DNA of 64,000 nucleotides from Pedobacter zeaxanthinifaciens (GTDB lineage Bacteria; Bacteroidota; Bacteroidia; Sphingobacteriales; Sphingobacteriaceae): NCBI RefSeq assembly GCF_003313335.1, contig NZ_QMHP01000002.1, positions 248,001 to 312,000 of the forward strand, read 5' to 3'. Shown piece by piece: positions 25,746 to 34,220 of this stretch (position 1 is its first letter; each line of letters starts with the position of its first letter). The notes under the pieces were generated by a model. It saw only the letters and a program-made list of their open reading frames with translations, ran no database searches and was not told where the DNA came from. The position numbers and the translations under genes were made by a program.

Positions 25746-26753
25746 ATTTAAAAACTGAATAGTATCCACATTATCTGCATAATCCCAAAGTTTTGGATGC
25801 TGACTTTGACCAAAACCGAGTGCAGTTAAATTATGCAAAGCAATATTTCCTGCAACACACTGTATATGCTCTCGTTGTTGGTTAAGTTTTTCTTCAACTT
25901 CTTCCAACGTATCAAAAGTTTCGTAATAAAGTACAGCCAGAGGCGATGCTAGACCTTCATCTTCTTTCAATAACAAAAAGCCGTTGTCGAAATGTTTTTG
26001 TTGGTTTACTAAATAAATTGATTTATTGTAATCGTAATTATTATTGTATTTAAAATGGTTGATGATAGGTTGGAAATCTTCCAAAGGCTCAAAAAAAGAT
26101 TTGATATCGTAGTTCTTTGGAATAAAAATCTTCGAAATACTGCGACATCCCATTCCAAAGTAATCCAAAATGTCATGACCTAGTTGCTTAATTTCTTCTT
26201 CGCTTTCGTTGCCAGTTAAAACAGCTACACTATTTCTATTTTTTCTAATGATATTTGGCACCTTGCCGAAATAATATTCGAAGTACCTGGAGGTGTTGTT
26301 ACTTCCCGTTGCAATAACTGCATCGAAATTTTTCAGTTGCTCAATAAATATAATCCTGCTTTTAAGTGCTGGCAGTAATTCAACCAATTGGTTCAGTACA
26401 AATGGTAATAATTTATTATCTGATGACGATAATTTGATTTGCGCTATGTTACCGGTTGCTAAAACACACATTACATCGTGAAAACCTACTAACGGAATAT
26501 TTCCTGCCAGTATTAAACCAATGTTTTTTGGATTTGGATTAACTTCGATATTCCTGAACCAATGCTCTAAATCTTGCTCATTTAGCATTGCTGCCAATGC
26601 TTTAACCGCTTTGTTTACTTCTTCCAAGGTAAACCAAGCATTGGCATTGCTAGCCGAATAGATCGTGGCTTGAAAAGCTTCATTAGGTTGAGCCATGAAT
26701 TTTCCTAAGGATTTAAAGGCGGAAATTAATTGTGCTTTATCAAGTGATGACAT
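25731..26753 (-). CDS. Acyl-CoA reductase (LuxC-like family)
   Basis: This 340-residue protein is of the PF05893 acyl-CoA reductase type common in Bacteroidota. Visible features are GLILAGNIPLVGFHDVM near 92-108, LKNFDAVIATGSNNTSRYF near 146-164 and a likely catalytic cysteine in MGCRSISKIFIPKNY near 200. The family reduces acyl-CoA or activated acyl groups to aldehydes with NAD(P)H. It is divergent from a ferredoxin gene 79 bp away. The physiological acyl group is unknown. Its C-terminus is formed by a heptanucleotide repeat. Confidence 0.85.
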   Translation of the reverse strand: MSSLDKAQLISAFKSLGKFMAQPNEAFQATIYSASNANAWFTLEEVNKAVKALAAMLNEQDLEHWFRNIEVNPNPKNIGLILAGNIPLVGFHDVMCVLATGNIAQIKLSSSDNKLLPFVLNQLVELLPALKSRIIFIEQLKNFDAVIATGSNNTSRYFEYYFGKVPNIIRKNRNSVAVLTGNESEEEIKQLGHDILDYFGMGCRSISKIFIPKNYDIKSFFEPLEDFQPIINHFKYNNNYDYNKSIYLVNQQKHFDNGFLLLKEDEGLASPLAVLYYETFDTLEEVEEKLNQQREHIQCVAGNIALHNLTALGFGQSQHPKLWDYADNVDTIQFLNGIRD

Positions 26754-26783
26754 ATTTAGAACTATTTTAAACGGATTATGTAT

Positions 26784-26791
26784 TATATTTG
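26784..26791 (+). promoter_or_regulatory. Bacteroidota -7 promoter element of ferredoxin gene
   Basis: TATATTTG matches TAnnTTTG, the -7 box recognised by the Bacteroidota primary sigma factor. It lies 41 bp before the ferredoxin ATG. A poor -33 candidate (TTTAG) is near 26755. Confidence 0.55.
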
Positions 26792-26832
26792 CGATGCAAA
26801 GTTAAACTTAGCATTTAGAATTAGACGAAAAC

Positions 26833-27183
26833 ATGGCAATTAAAATAACAGACGAGTGTATAAACTGTGGGGCATGTGAGCCAGAATGCCCTAATAACGC
26901 AATTTACGATGCAGGTACCGCATGGAGATTTTCTGACGGCACCAATTTAGATGGCATTATTGATTTCGGTGGTAAAGAAATAGATGCTGAGGCTGCACAA
27001 GATGCAATTTCAGATGAAGTTTACTATATCGTATCCGATAAATGTACTGAATGTAAAGGTTTTCATGATGAGCCACAGTGTGCGGCGGTTTGCCCGGTTG
27101 ACTGTTGTGTAGACGATGAAGACGTACGTGAAACAGAAGAAGAATTGTTGGCTAAAAAAGCTTGGTTGCACCAAGAAAATTAA
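26833..27183 (+). CDS. 2[4Fe-4S] ferredoxin
   Basis: This 116-residue ferredoxin has cluster motifs CINCGACEPECP (residues about 10-21) and CTECKGFHDEPQCAAVCP (about 76-93); the second has the long C-x2-C-x8-C-x3-C spacing of Chromatium-type ferredoxins. About 50 residues separate the motifs, longer than in minimal ferredoxins. It carries low-potential electrons in the cytoplasm; partners are unknown. A terminator hairpin (27211-27231) follows. Confidence 0.93.
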   Translation: MAIKITDECINCGACEPECPNNAIYDAGTAWRFSDGTNLDGIIDFGGKEIDAEAAQDAISDEVYYIVSDKCTECKGFHDEPQCAAVCPVDCCVDDEDVRETEEELLAKKAWLHQEN

Positions 27184-27210
27184 GTCTGAATATTCAAATT
27201 ATTTGATATA

Positions 27211-27237
27211 GGAGATGCTTAACGTATCTCCTTTTTT
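27211..27237 (+). terminator. Rho-independent terminator
   Basis: GGAGAT (27211-27216) pairs with ATCTCC (27226-27231), followed by TTTTTT. It ends the ferredoxin transcript. Confidence 0.75.
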
Positions 27238-27241
27238 ATTT

Positions 27242-28111
27242 TCAATGCTTTTCATCTGCTACCTCATTTGTTTTCCTTTTAACCAGCGTAGCTCCTAAGC
27301 TGGCGGTAACTACTAAAATGATGGACACCCATTCTTTTGCCGCGAGGTGTTCGCTCAAAAATATGATTCCGCAAATTGCAGCCACGGCAGGTTCCAAGCT
27401 CATTAAAATGCTAAAGGTTTTTGCTGGGATGTGCTTAAGTGCACTCATTTCAAGTGTGTAAGGTATAGCGCTAGATAGCAGTGCTATCGCTAAGCCTAAT
27501 CCAAGTAATTTGAAATTGAGCTGTGCAAAACTTCCATCGGCTAATGCAAAAGGAATAACCACGCAGCTGGCTACCGCCATTCCAATGCTAACAGCCTGGC
27601 CGCCATCTATAACTTTGGACACCTTGCCGCCGATAACAATGTAGGCCGCCCAAAATGTTCCTGCAAGTAAGGCTAAGCCCGTACCCAACAAGTCAAGCTT
27701 GCTATCAACGCTCCAAGGTGCAATTAAAAATATTCCAGCAGCTGCAAGTATCGCCCATAAAAAATCTAATGCTTTTCTTGAGCTCGATATCGCTAACACC
27801 AAAGGGCCTAAAAACTCTAAAGTAACAGCTAATCCCAAGGGAATCCGAGATAGAGAAAGGTAGAAGCTGAGGTTCATGGCTCCAAGGGCAATCCCATAGG
27901 GAACGATGAGTTTCCATTGGTGTGCAGAAATTTTATTAAGTTGAGGCCGATAGGCGAGCAATAAAATGATAGCAGATAAAACAATACGCAGCGTTGCTGT
28001 ACCCGTAGCACCCATAAATGGAAATATCCCTTTTGCAATTGCTGCACCGCCCTGTACACTTACAATGGCTAACAGTACGGCTGGTACTGGAGGGATATTT
28101 TTGAGTTTCAT
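27242..28111 (-). CDS. EamA/RhtA-type metabolite exporter
   Basis: This inner-membrane protein of about 289 residues has ten hydrophobic segments in two EamA repeats. It begins MKLKNIPPVPAVLLAIVSVQGGAAIAK; the first repeat includes MGATGTATLRIVLSA and the second has LEPAVAAICGIIFLSEHL. It resembles RhtA-like threonine/homoserine exporters. The ATG at 28111 is preferred over an upstream TTG. The substrate is inferred only from similarity. Confidence 0.88.
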   Translation of the reverse strand: MKLKNIPPVPAVLLAIVSVQGGAAIAKGIFPFMGATGTATLRIVLSAIILLLAYRPQLNKISAHQWKLIVPYGIALGAMNLSFYLSLSRIPLGLAVTLEFLGPLVLAISSSRKALDFLWAILAAAGIFLIAPWSVDSKLDLLGTGLALLAGTFWAAYIVIGGKVSKVIDGGQAVSIGMAVASCVVIPFALADGSFAQLNFKLLGLGLAIALLSSAIPYTLEMSALKHIPAKTFSILMSLEPAVAAICGIIFLSEHLAAKEWVSIILVVTASLGATLVKRKTNEVADEKH

Positions 28112-28312
28112 CGTTTTTCTTTTGTGCAAAGCTAATTTGTTTGCTGCAATATTGTTCTTTTAGTTTAAATGTTTTATTGTAGCCAATGTAATTATGCCAT
28201 GAATCAGATTATAAGAAAATTAACGATGGAAGAGAATTATTTTAACCACTTTGATATCTAAATTTGAACCTATCTCCAAACAGACCCTCTTTGAACAATT
28301 TTAGAGTTTCTA

Positions 28313-28708
28313 TTAAAGCATCTCGACAATTTGAATGTTGTTTCCGCAAGTGTCGTTAAAAACGGCAATTTTTACGGTTCCCATTGCGGTTGGTTTTACG
28401 CTAAATTCAACCCCAAGGTCTATGAGCCTTTCATAGTCTCGTTGTACGTCATCTGAATTGAATTGTGTGTAAGGAATACCCGCTTCAAAAAGTGCCTGTT
28501 GATAAATTTTAGATGGCTCAAAATGATTTGGTGCAGGTTCCAATAATATTTCAACCCCTTCTTGGTCTTCTTTGCTTACAACAGTTAACCAACGGCTGTG
28601 CTCACTTAACGGAACATCCACTTTTTTTACAAAACCTAATTTTTCAGTGTAGAATTGTAATGCTTTTTCTTGATCTTGAACAGGAATACTGGTTACTTTT
28701 ACTTTCAT
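28313..28708 (-). CDS. VOC family (glyoxalase/bleomycin-resistance fold) protein
   Basis: This 131-residue single-module VOC protein has strands IPVQDQEKALQFYTEKLGF (8-26) and IPYTQFNSDDVQRDYERLIDLG (80-101), ending in FNDTCGNNIQIVEM. A Glu near residue 75 and the C-terminal Gln/Glu region could hold a metal. Possible activities range from lyase to resistance protein. It lies next to an AraC-type regulator on the same strand (33 bp), a pairing often seen for inducible VOC genes. Confidence 0.85.
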   Translation of the reverse strand: MKVKVTSIPVQDQEKALQFYTEKLGFVKKVDVPLSEHSRWLTVVSKEDQEGVEILLEPAPNHFEPSKIYQQALFEAGIPYTQFNSDDVQRDYERLIDLGVEFSVKPTAMGTVKIAVFNDTCGNNIQIVEML

Positions 28709-28741
28709 TTTTTGATGTTTTAAAATTTATTTTTCAAAATT

Positions 28742-29158
28742 CTAAAAAGAAAATTTGTCAAACTTTGTAAAAGTTGCTCTTTTTTGAAATTCAGTAGGCG
28801 TTAGTCCAACACGGCATTTGAACAATGTGCTAAATGAACTCGGAGTGTCAAACCCTACTTCAAAACATGTGTCAGTTATAGTTCTCCCTTTTTTTAGAAA
28901 CTCTTTTGCCTTTTCAATGCGTTTTCCAATAATATATTGCTTCGGCGTTTGTCCGTAATACTTTTTAAATAATCTAAGCAAATGGAACTTAGAGGTGAAA
29001 CGAACATCAGAAAGTAAGTCAAGCTTCAAATCTTTATCAAAGTGATTGTCTATATATTTTCGTGTACCTATAACTGCATTAAGCTGTCCTTCGTTAGCAT
29101 AATATTCGTTCATCACTTTGCCTGCTTGCTTAAAATAATATGTACTTTCTTCAATCAT
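28742..29158 (-). CDS. Short AraC-family transcriptional regulator
   Basis: This 138-residue protein consists almost only of an AraC-type double helix-turn-helix (about 35-132), including FHLLRLFKKYYGQTPKQYI and GFDTPSSFSTLFKCRVGLTP. An N-terminal tail of about 30 residues replaces the usual ligand-binding domain. It probably controls the VOC gene 33 bp downstream. It has no sensor domain, so the signal is unknown. Confidence 0.88.
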   Translation of the reverse strand: MIEESTYYFKQAGKVMNEYYANEGQLNAVIGTRKYIDNHFDKDLKLDLLSDVRFTSKFHLLRLFKKYYGQTPKQYIIGKRIEKAKEFLKKGRTITDTCFEVGFDTPSSFSTLFKCRVGLTPTEFQKRATFTKFDKFSF

Positions 29159-29674
29159 ATTTTATCTACAATTACTAACTGCTTAAGGCCTGTATTTGAT
29201 GGTAGCAGAACCACAAAAGTCAATATGATTTAATAAATAAACAAGAAGAATAATTTTTAATAGCTCATTTCAGGAGTTCTGTTAAGGTTAATACACTAAT
29301 TTTTAAAAAATATGAAGCAGGCAACGTTTGGATTACAAGATAAATTCCTGTTTGTCGCAATAACGCTAAGCTATAAAATCAATCCAAATAACCTTAACTA
29401 AGAAATTCGAGATACTGATTGCACTTTAAAAAAACATCAAGGTTGATCAATTTTCCTTATTCACATACTTTTGCTAGTTTTGATGCTTAGATTATAGAGG
29501 TAAAAAAGGCTTTTATATTCAAAAATGGCTTATAAAATTTGAGGCAAGTTCAGAGTTATTAAATTGAAACCAAAGTCCTATTTCATAAACCTGAATTTTG
29601 TCGCCACATTTGTCGCCAACCTTGATTTAGAGGTTGTAAATATACCCTAGAATAACTTTAAACGTAGATAAAAC
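29159..29674. other. 516-bp gene-free spacer
   Basis: I see no supported gene in this stretch. It contains a close repeat TTGTCGCCA-n3-TTTGTCGCCA near 29596-29620 and is AT-rich. It separates the AraC gene from the divergent EVE protein. Confidence 0.5.
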
Positions 29675-30079
29675 ATGAATTATTGGCTAGTCAAATCAGA
29701 ACCTTTTAAATACAGCTGGGAGAAATTTAACCAAGATGGCAGGACGTTTTGGGACGGAGTGCGTAATTACCAAGCTCGTAATAATTTAAAAGCAATGAAA
29801 GAAGGCGATTTAGTGCTGTTTTACCACAGTAATGAAGGCAAAAATGTGGTAGGAGTGGCTAAGGTAGTGAAAGAGTTTTATCAAGATCCTACCACTGATG
29901 ATACGAACTGGGTGGTTGTTGATTTAGCTCCGGTAGAAACTTTGAAAAATCCAGTGAGTTTAGAGCAGATCAAAGCGGAAGAATCATTAAAGGATATATC
30001 TTTGGTGCGACAAGGTCGATTATCTGTAATGCCTTTAAAAGCTACAGAATTTGATAAAATTTTGGAAATGGGCAGCTAA
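29675..30079 (+). CDS. EVE domain protein
   Basis: This 134-residue PUA-like EVE protein starts MNYWLVKSEPFKYSWE and contains WDGVRNYQARNNLKAM near 31-46 and DLVLFYHSNEGKNVVGVAK near 50-68. EVE domains bind modified DNA bases or similar nucleobases; isolated ones occur widely in bacteria with unclear roles. Length is normal and the start is clear. No restriction or defence gene is adjacent. Confidence 0.9.
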   Translation: MNYWLVKSEPFKYSWEKFNQDGRTFWDGVRNYQARNNLKAMKEGDLVLFYHSNEGKNVVGVAKVVKEFYQDPTTDDTNWVVVDLAPVETLKNPVSLEQIKAEESLKDISLVRQGRLSVMPLKATEFDKILEMGS

Positions 30080-30168
30080 CTCAAGCTTAGTCTGTTACAT
30101 TCTTAAAACTAAGAGTTGTTTTGGCATTTCTATTGCTTTGGTAGCTAACAAATTACCAAACAACAAAA

Positions 30169-30690
30169 ATGAAAATTTTATTCACGCTTTTGATAGCTGG
30201 GTTTCCACTGCTATTATGCGCCCAATTGAGCAATATTGGCGATTATGAGGTGAAAGTATCCTCTAAAAATTACAAGACAGTAAAGGGTCATCTGAAAAAA
30301 GTAAATGCCGAAGGCATTGCAGTTGAAGACTATAAAGGAAACTATATCATTTTTAGGACAGCTGATATCGAAAAAATCAAAGTTAAAAAAAGGGGGGTTG
30401 GTTTTTTTGAAGCAGTTGGTGGTGGCGCTTTGTTTGGACTAGGTTTAGGTGGCGCCATTTGGTCGTTAGATAAAAGTGGCGAAAATGCTGGCGACATGGC
30501 AAAACTTACTGTTTTACTAACGGCAACCGGAGCGGCAACCGGCACTGTAGTGGGAACGGTATCTACTTTAACTAGGGGAAAATTAACATTGAGGGTCAAC
30601 GGCGATACGCAGTACTTTATACAGCATTATCACCTCCTAAAAAAATACGTGAACAATTTTGAGCCAATTCAGCACCTTAGCGCAAATTAA
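30169..30690 (+). CDS. Hypothetical secreted or membrane protein
   Basis: This 173-residue protein has signal peptide MKILFTLLIAGFPLLLCAQ, a small beta-rich region with YKTVKGHLKKVNAEGIAVED (35-54) and a KIKVKK motif, followed by Gly-rich hydrophobic segments near 83-103 and 115-138. The region 30-70 looks like a small Sm-like or SH3-like sheet. It overlaps the convergent antiporter gene by 4 bp. The domain order resembles that of the gene at 25059-25589. No family recognised. Confidence 0.7.
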   Translation: MKILFTLLIAGFPLLLCAQLSNIGDYEVKVSSKNYKTVKGHLKKVNAEGIAVEDYKGNYIIFRTADIEKIKVKKRGVGFFEAVGGGALFGLGLGGAIWSLDKSGENAGDMAKLTVLLTATGAATGTVVGTVSTLTRGKLTLRVNGDTQYFIQHYHLLKKYVNNFEPIQHLSAN

Positions 30691-31889
30691 AGTGCTTCAT
30701 AGTTGGCTGGTGTTTCTAACTCTTTCTTTTTGGTAGCCATCAAGCCTATGCTCATTACCAAACTAGAGCCCAATACCACTAGAAATAGGAAAGGTGTGCC
30801 AATCTCCATCAGTTTCAAATGTTGCGGTAAATTGTAATAAATCAAAATGCTGATCAAGCCCCTTGGCGTTACAAATCCTTCTGGAACAGTATTTTCTCGT
30901 TTAAAAAAGTACAAGTAGGCGAAGCGAATCACGTAAATGCTTCCTAAAATAATCAGTCCGTTGGCAATTAAAATGAAGTTATTCAGCTGGTAGATATTCA
31001 TCGTAAAACCGAAAATCACGAAGAAAAATGTCCTGATGATAAAGGCCGTTTCTGCTGATAGCTGATGGAGCTGCGTTAAATCATTGGATAAGTTTTTATA
31101 AATGAATACCGAACGGAACCAAGCATGTTTAATGGCCTCGGCATTGTTTAGGAACAAACCAAAAGATAAAATCAATATCAGTGCCGATAAGTGAAAAGAT
31201 TGGCCAATGGCATACATCAAAATGAGTATCGATATGATCAAAAAGAACTTGATGTGATGCTTTAATCGGCCCATTAAATACAAAAGCGTAATGCAGGCAA
31301 CTACTGAAAGAATTAAAATGAGTATGGTGTTAATAGCCAATTGACCGAAGGAGCCAACGGTAATTTGTTGATTTGAAACCGCAAAATTGAATAAAATAAT
31401 GCCTAGAATATCGGAGAAAGAACTTTCGTAGATGATAAATTCCTTGCTCTTTTTGTTGATGTTGGCAACCGATGGAATAGCGATGGCCGAACTAATGACG
31501 CTAAACGGTATGGCATTCATGAAACACACGTACAGCTCGGCACCTGTAATTTGATGAATGATGAAGGTAATGACGGCTACGGTAATAATTAAAATGATAA
31601 AAGCGGATAAAAAAGCGCCCTTAATTATCTTATTCTTTTCCTTGGCATATTTTAGTTCCAGCGAGCCTTCAAATACAATTAAGATTAAACCAACCGTACC
31701 TAGGGTAGGAAGTATTTGTAGGAAATTATAGGTGTGAATCTGCAGTTTATCAACCAAAAGCCTTAAACCAATACCTAAAACTAAAAGCAATAATACCGAT
31801 GGCAGCTTGGTTTTACTGGCTACCAAATCAAATAAGTATGAAAATATTACTAGTCCACTTAAGATAATTAGTACGGTATAGGTGCTCAT
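30687..31889 (-). CDS. Cation:proton antiporter (CPA family)
   Basis: This 400-residue inner-membrane protein has 11-12 hydrophobic segments and the Na+/H+ exchanger fold: LLLLVLGIGLRLL (30-43), FEGSLELKYAK near 73-83, PFSVISSAIAIPSV near 125-138 and FVTPRGLISILIYYNLP near 345-361. It lacks the C-terminal TrkA-N domains of Kef proteins. It exchanges monovalent cations for protons; Na+ or K+ cannot be decided. Confidence 0.87.
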   Translation of the reverse strand: MSTYTVLIILSGLVIFSYLFDLVASKTKLPSVLLLLVLGIGLRLLVDKLQIHTYNFLQILPTLGTVGLILIVFEGSLELKYAKEKNKIIKGAFLSAFIILIITVAVITFIIHQITGAELYVCFMNAIPFSVISSAIAIPSVANINKKSKEFIIYESSFSDILGIILFNFAVSNQQITVGSFGQLAINTILILILSVVACITLLYLMGRLKHHIKFFLIISILILMYAIGQSFHLSALILILSFGLFLNNAEAIKHAWFRSVFIYKNLSNDLTQLHQLSAETAFIIRTFFFVIFGFTMNIYQLNNFILIANGLIILGSIYVIRFAYLYFFKRENTVPEGFVTPRGLISILIYYNLPQHLKLMEIGTPFLFLVVLGSSLVMSIGLMATKKKELETPANYEAL

Positions 31890-31916
31890 ACTTATTGTGC
31901 TTTAGGTTAAAACTAT

Positions 31917-32438
31917 TTAATTTTTTGCAAATAAGGCTTTCAGCTCAAGGGCGTCATTAGGTTGCATTTTTCCGGCTAACACTAGTCTCAATTGTCGGCG
32001 TCGTAAAGCTCCTTCGTAAAGTTCAATTTCTTCAGGAGTTTCTGGCTTCAACTCTGGCACCGGAATAGTTCTGGCACTTTGGTCAACCGCTACAAAAGTG
32101 TAATAAGCCTCATTTGATTTAGCTCTAGTGCCCGATGGAATGTTTTCCGCCCAAACATCAAGTCTAACTTCAACCGAGGTGTTAAATGCCCGCGTCACTT
32201 TCGCTTCGATGGTAATTACATCGCCCAATTTAATTGGCTGTTTAAATGAAACATTATCTACCGAAGCAGTTACTACAATTCTATTGCAATGTTTTTGTGC
32301 CGAAATCGCTGCTGCGATATCCATCCAGTGCAATAATCTACCGCCCATCAAATTATTTAACGTGTTGGTATCATTGGGCAACACTAGTTCGTTCATTACA
32401 GTAAACGATTCTTTCGGGCTTTTAACATTCAAACTCAT
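31917..32438 (-). CDS. Acyl-CoA thioesterase (hotdog fold)
   Basis: This hotdog protein of about 173 residues contains LMGGRLLHWMDIAAAISAQK (30-49), ASVDNVSFKQPIKLGDVI (60-77) and a C-terminal tail with LRRRQLRLVLAGK. It matches YciA/BACH-like acyl-CoA thioesterases that hydrolyse acyl-CoA to free acid and CoA in the cytoplasm. The ATG at 32438 (MSLNVK) is preferred over a TTG upstream. The acyl-chain preference is unknown. Confidence 0.9.
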   Translation of the reverse strand: MSLNVKSPKESFTVMNELVLPNDTNTLNNLMGGRLLHWMDIAAAISAQKHCNRIVVTASVDNVSFKQPIKLGDVITIEAKVTRAFNTSVEVRLDVWAENIPSGTRAKSNEAYYTFVAVDQSARTIPVPELKPETPEEIELYEGALRRRQLRLVLAGKMQPNDALELKALFAKN

Positions 32439-32636
32439 GGCCGCTAAATTACTCAAAATACGCAGTTGTTGTATTAATTTTATGTAAAACCTATTGGCCT
32501 TAGCCGCCTAAATTACCTCTTTATATAGCCATTTGCTTGCGCTATTGAAACAAGGTTTGGTAGTTTTAGTTTCATTTTTTTGTACCTAGTAAAACATTAG
32601 TGTCGCCTTTGTTGTTGCAAACGTAAAATCATCTAT

Positions 32637-34106
32637 ATGCAAAATCAAACACTCATCCAGTACTTCCACTGGTATTATAACGAGGGGCAAGCACTTTGGG
32701 TTAAAGTTAAAAATGAAGCTGAAAACTTAGGACAATTGGGCTTTACAAAAGTATGGCTTCCACCGGCCTATAAAGCAAGCGCAGGCGGATATTCGGTTGG
32801 GTACGACGCTTATGATTTGTTCGATTTGGGGGAGTTTGACCAAAAAGGATCAGTGCCTACCAAGTATGGAAGCAAAGCCGAGTTTTTAGAAGCCGTTAAC
32901 GCTTTACGTGACAATGGAGTTGGTACCTTGGCCGACGTGGTATTTAACCATAAAGCTGGAGCTGATGAACTAGAGCAGGTTAAGGTGCGCAAGGTGGATC
33001 CGGAAAATAGGAACGAGTTCATATCCGACGAGTTTGAAATTCAGGCGTGGACCAAATTTACCTTTCCAGGTAGGGGCGATACTTATTCCAGTTTCATTTG
33101 GGATCACCAATGTTTTAGTGGCGTAGATTGGGCCGAAGATACCCAGGAAGATGCCATATTTTCTATACAAAACCAATACGGCGATAAATGGGAAGAGGTA
33201 GTTTCCGAAGAGCATGGCAATTACGATTACCTGATGTATGCTGATATTGATTTTAGAAATCCAGCAGTGCGGGAAGAATTGAAGTATTGGGGCAAGTGGA
33301 TGCATGAAACTTGTGGCTTAGCAGGGTTTAGACTAGATGCTGTAAAACACATTTCTCATCACTTTTTTAACGAATGGATTGATTTTATGCAGAGCAATGC
33401 CGGCGACGAGTTATTCATTGTAGGCGAAAACTGGGAAATCAATAGTGCAGAGGAATTACAAAGTTATATCGATAGGACAGAAGGACGGATGCAGCTTTTT
33501 GATTCCTTACTGCATTTAAATTTTCACGAAGCCGCTAAACAGGGTAATCAGTTTGATTTGCAGACCATTTTTGATAATACCTTGGTGCAATTAAGTCCGA
33601 ATTTGGCAGTAACCTTAGTGGATAATCACGATACACAACCGTTGCAGGCATTGGAATCTTACGTTGATTATTGGTTCCGACCAATTGCTTACAGCATCAT
33701 TTTATTGCGTGAACAAGGGATTCCTTGCGTTTTTTATCCAGATGTTTATGGTGCTAAATATGAAGAAGATGGACAGCCGATTGAATTGAACCATGTTGAA
33801 GAACTTCCTGAGTTGCTAAGACTAAGAAAGGAGAAAGCGTACGGTTTACAGCGTGATTACTTTGATCATCCGAATTGCGTTGGTTTTACTAGAGAAGGTG
33901 ATACGGAACACGACAACTCAGGTTTGGCAGTTGTAATTAGTAATGGAGATGAAGGCTTTAAACGTATGGAAGTAGGTGAACATTTTGCTGGGCAAATTTT
34001 TATTGATGCCATGCAAAAGCGCACTGAAGAAGTAGAGATAGGCGCCGATGGCTTTGCAGATTTTTATTGTGCCGCAGGTAGTGTAAGCGTTTGGGTGTTG
34101 AAATAA
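32637..34106 (+). CDS. Cytoplasmic alpha-amylase, GH13
   Basis: This 489-residue (beta/alpha)8 hydrolase has no signal peptide. GH13 regions are visible: DVVFNHKAGAD near 100, GFRLDAVKH (nucleophile Asp) near 230, FIVGENW (acid/base Glu) near 260 and VDNHDTQP near 325. It resembles the GH13_5 bacterial cytosolic type that acts on maltodextrins or glycogen. It has no operon partner. A palindromic repeat of the dispersed family follows its stop and may act as terminator. Confidence 0.95.
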   Translation: MQNQTLIQYFHWYYNEGQALWVKVKNEAENLGQLGFTKVWLPPAYKASAGGYSVGYDAYDLFDLGEFDQKGSVPTKYGSKAEFLEAVNALRDNGVGTLADVVFNHKAGADELEQVKVRKVDPENRNEFISDEFEIQAWTKFTFPGRGDTYSSFIWDHQCFSGVDWAEDTQEDAIFSIQNQYGDKWEEVVSEEHGNYDYLMYADIDFRNPAVREELKYWGKWMHETCGLAGFRLDAVKHISHHFFNEWIDFMQSNAGDELFIVGENWEINSAEELQSYIDRTEGRMQLFDSLLHLNFHEAAKQGNQFDLQTIFDNTLVQLSPNLAVTLVDNHDTQPLQALESYVDYWFRPIAYSIILLREQGIPCVFYPDVYGAKYEEDGQPIELNHVEELPELLRLRKEKAYGLQRDYFDHPNCVGFTREGDTEHDNSGLAVVISNGDEGFKRMEVGEHFAGQIFIDAMQKRTEEVEIGADGFADFYCAAGSVSVWVLK

Positions 34107-34111
34107 TATGA

Positions 34112-34208
34112 ACAGACTTACGAAGTTTCAAAAACTTCGTAAGTCTGTTATCAACTATTACATCATTCTAGAAAAAAGTGCATTAGTTTCAAAAACTTCG
34201 TAAGTATG
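34112..34208. repeat. Dispersed palindrome, copies 2 and 3
   Basis: Copy 2 is a nearly perfect hairpin 34112-34148, with arms of 17 bp (ACAGACTTACGAAGTTT and its complement). A half copy, GTTTCAAAAACTTCGTAAGT, follows at 34187-34206. Both lie between the amylase and the convergent T9SS plug gene. Confidence 0.85.
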
Positions 34209-34220
34209 TTAAAAATGTAG

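Noticed and set aside
29311-29400. 29-codon open frame in the spacer before the EVE gene
   Set aside because: No start context and no support from composition; length within chance expectation.
29596-29620. Close repeat of TTGTCGCCA that might be the end of a recombinase gene or an attachment site
   Set aside because: No integrase frame could be followed on either strand, so neither reading is supported.
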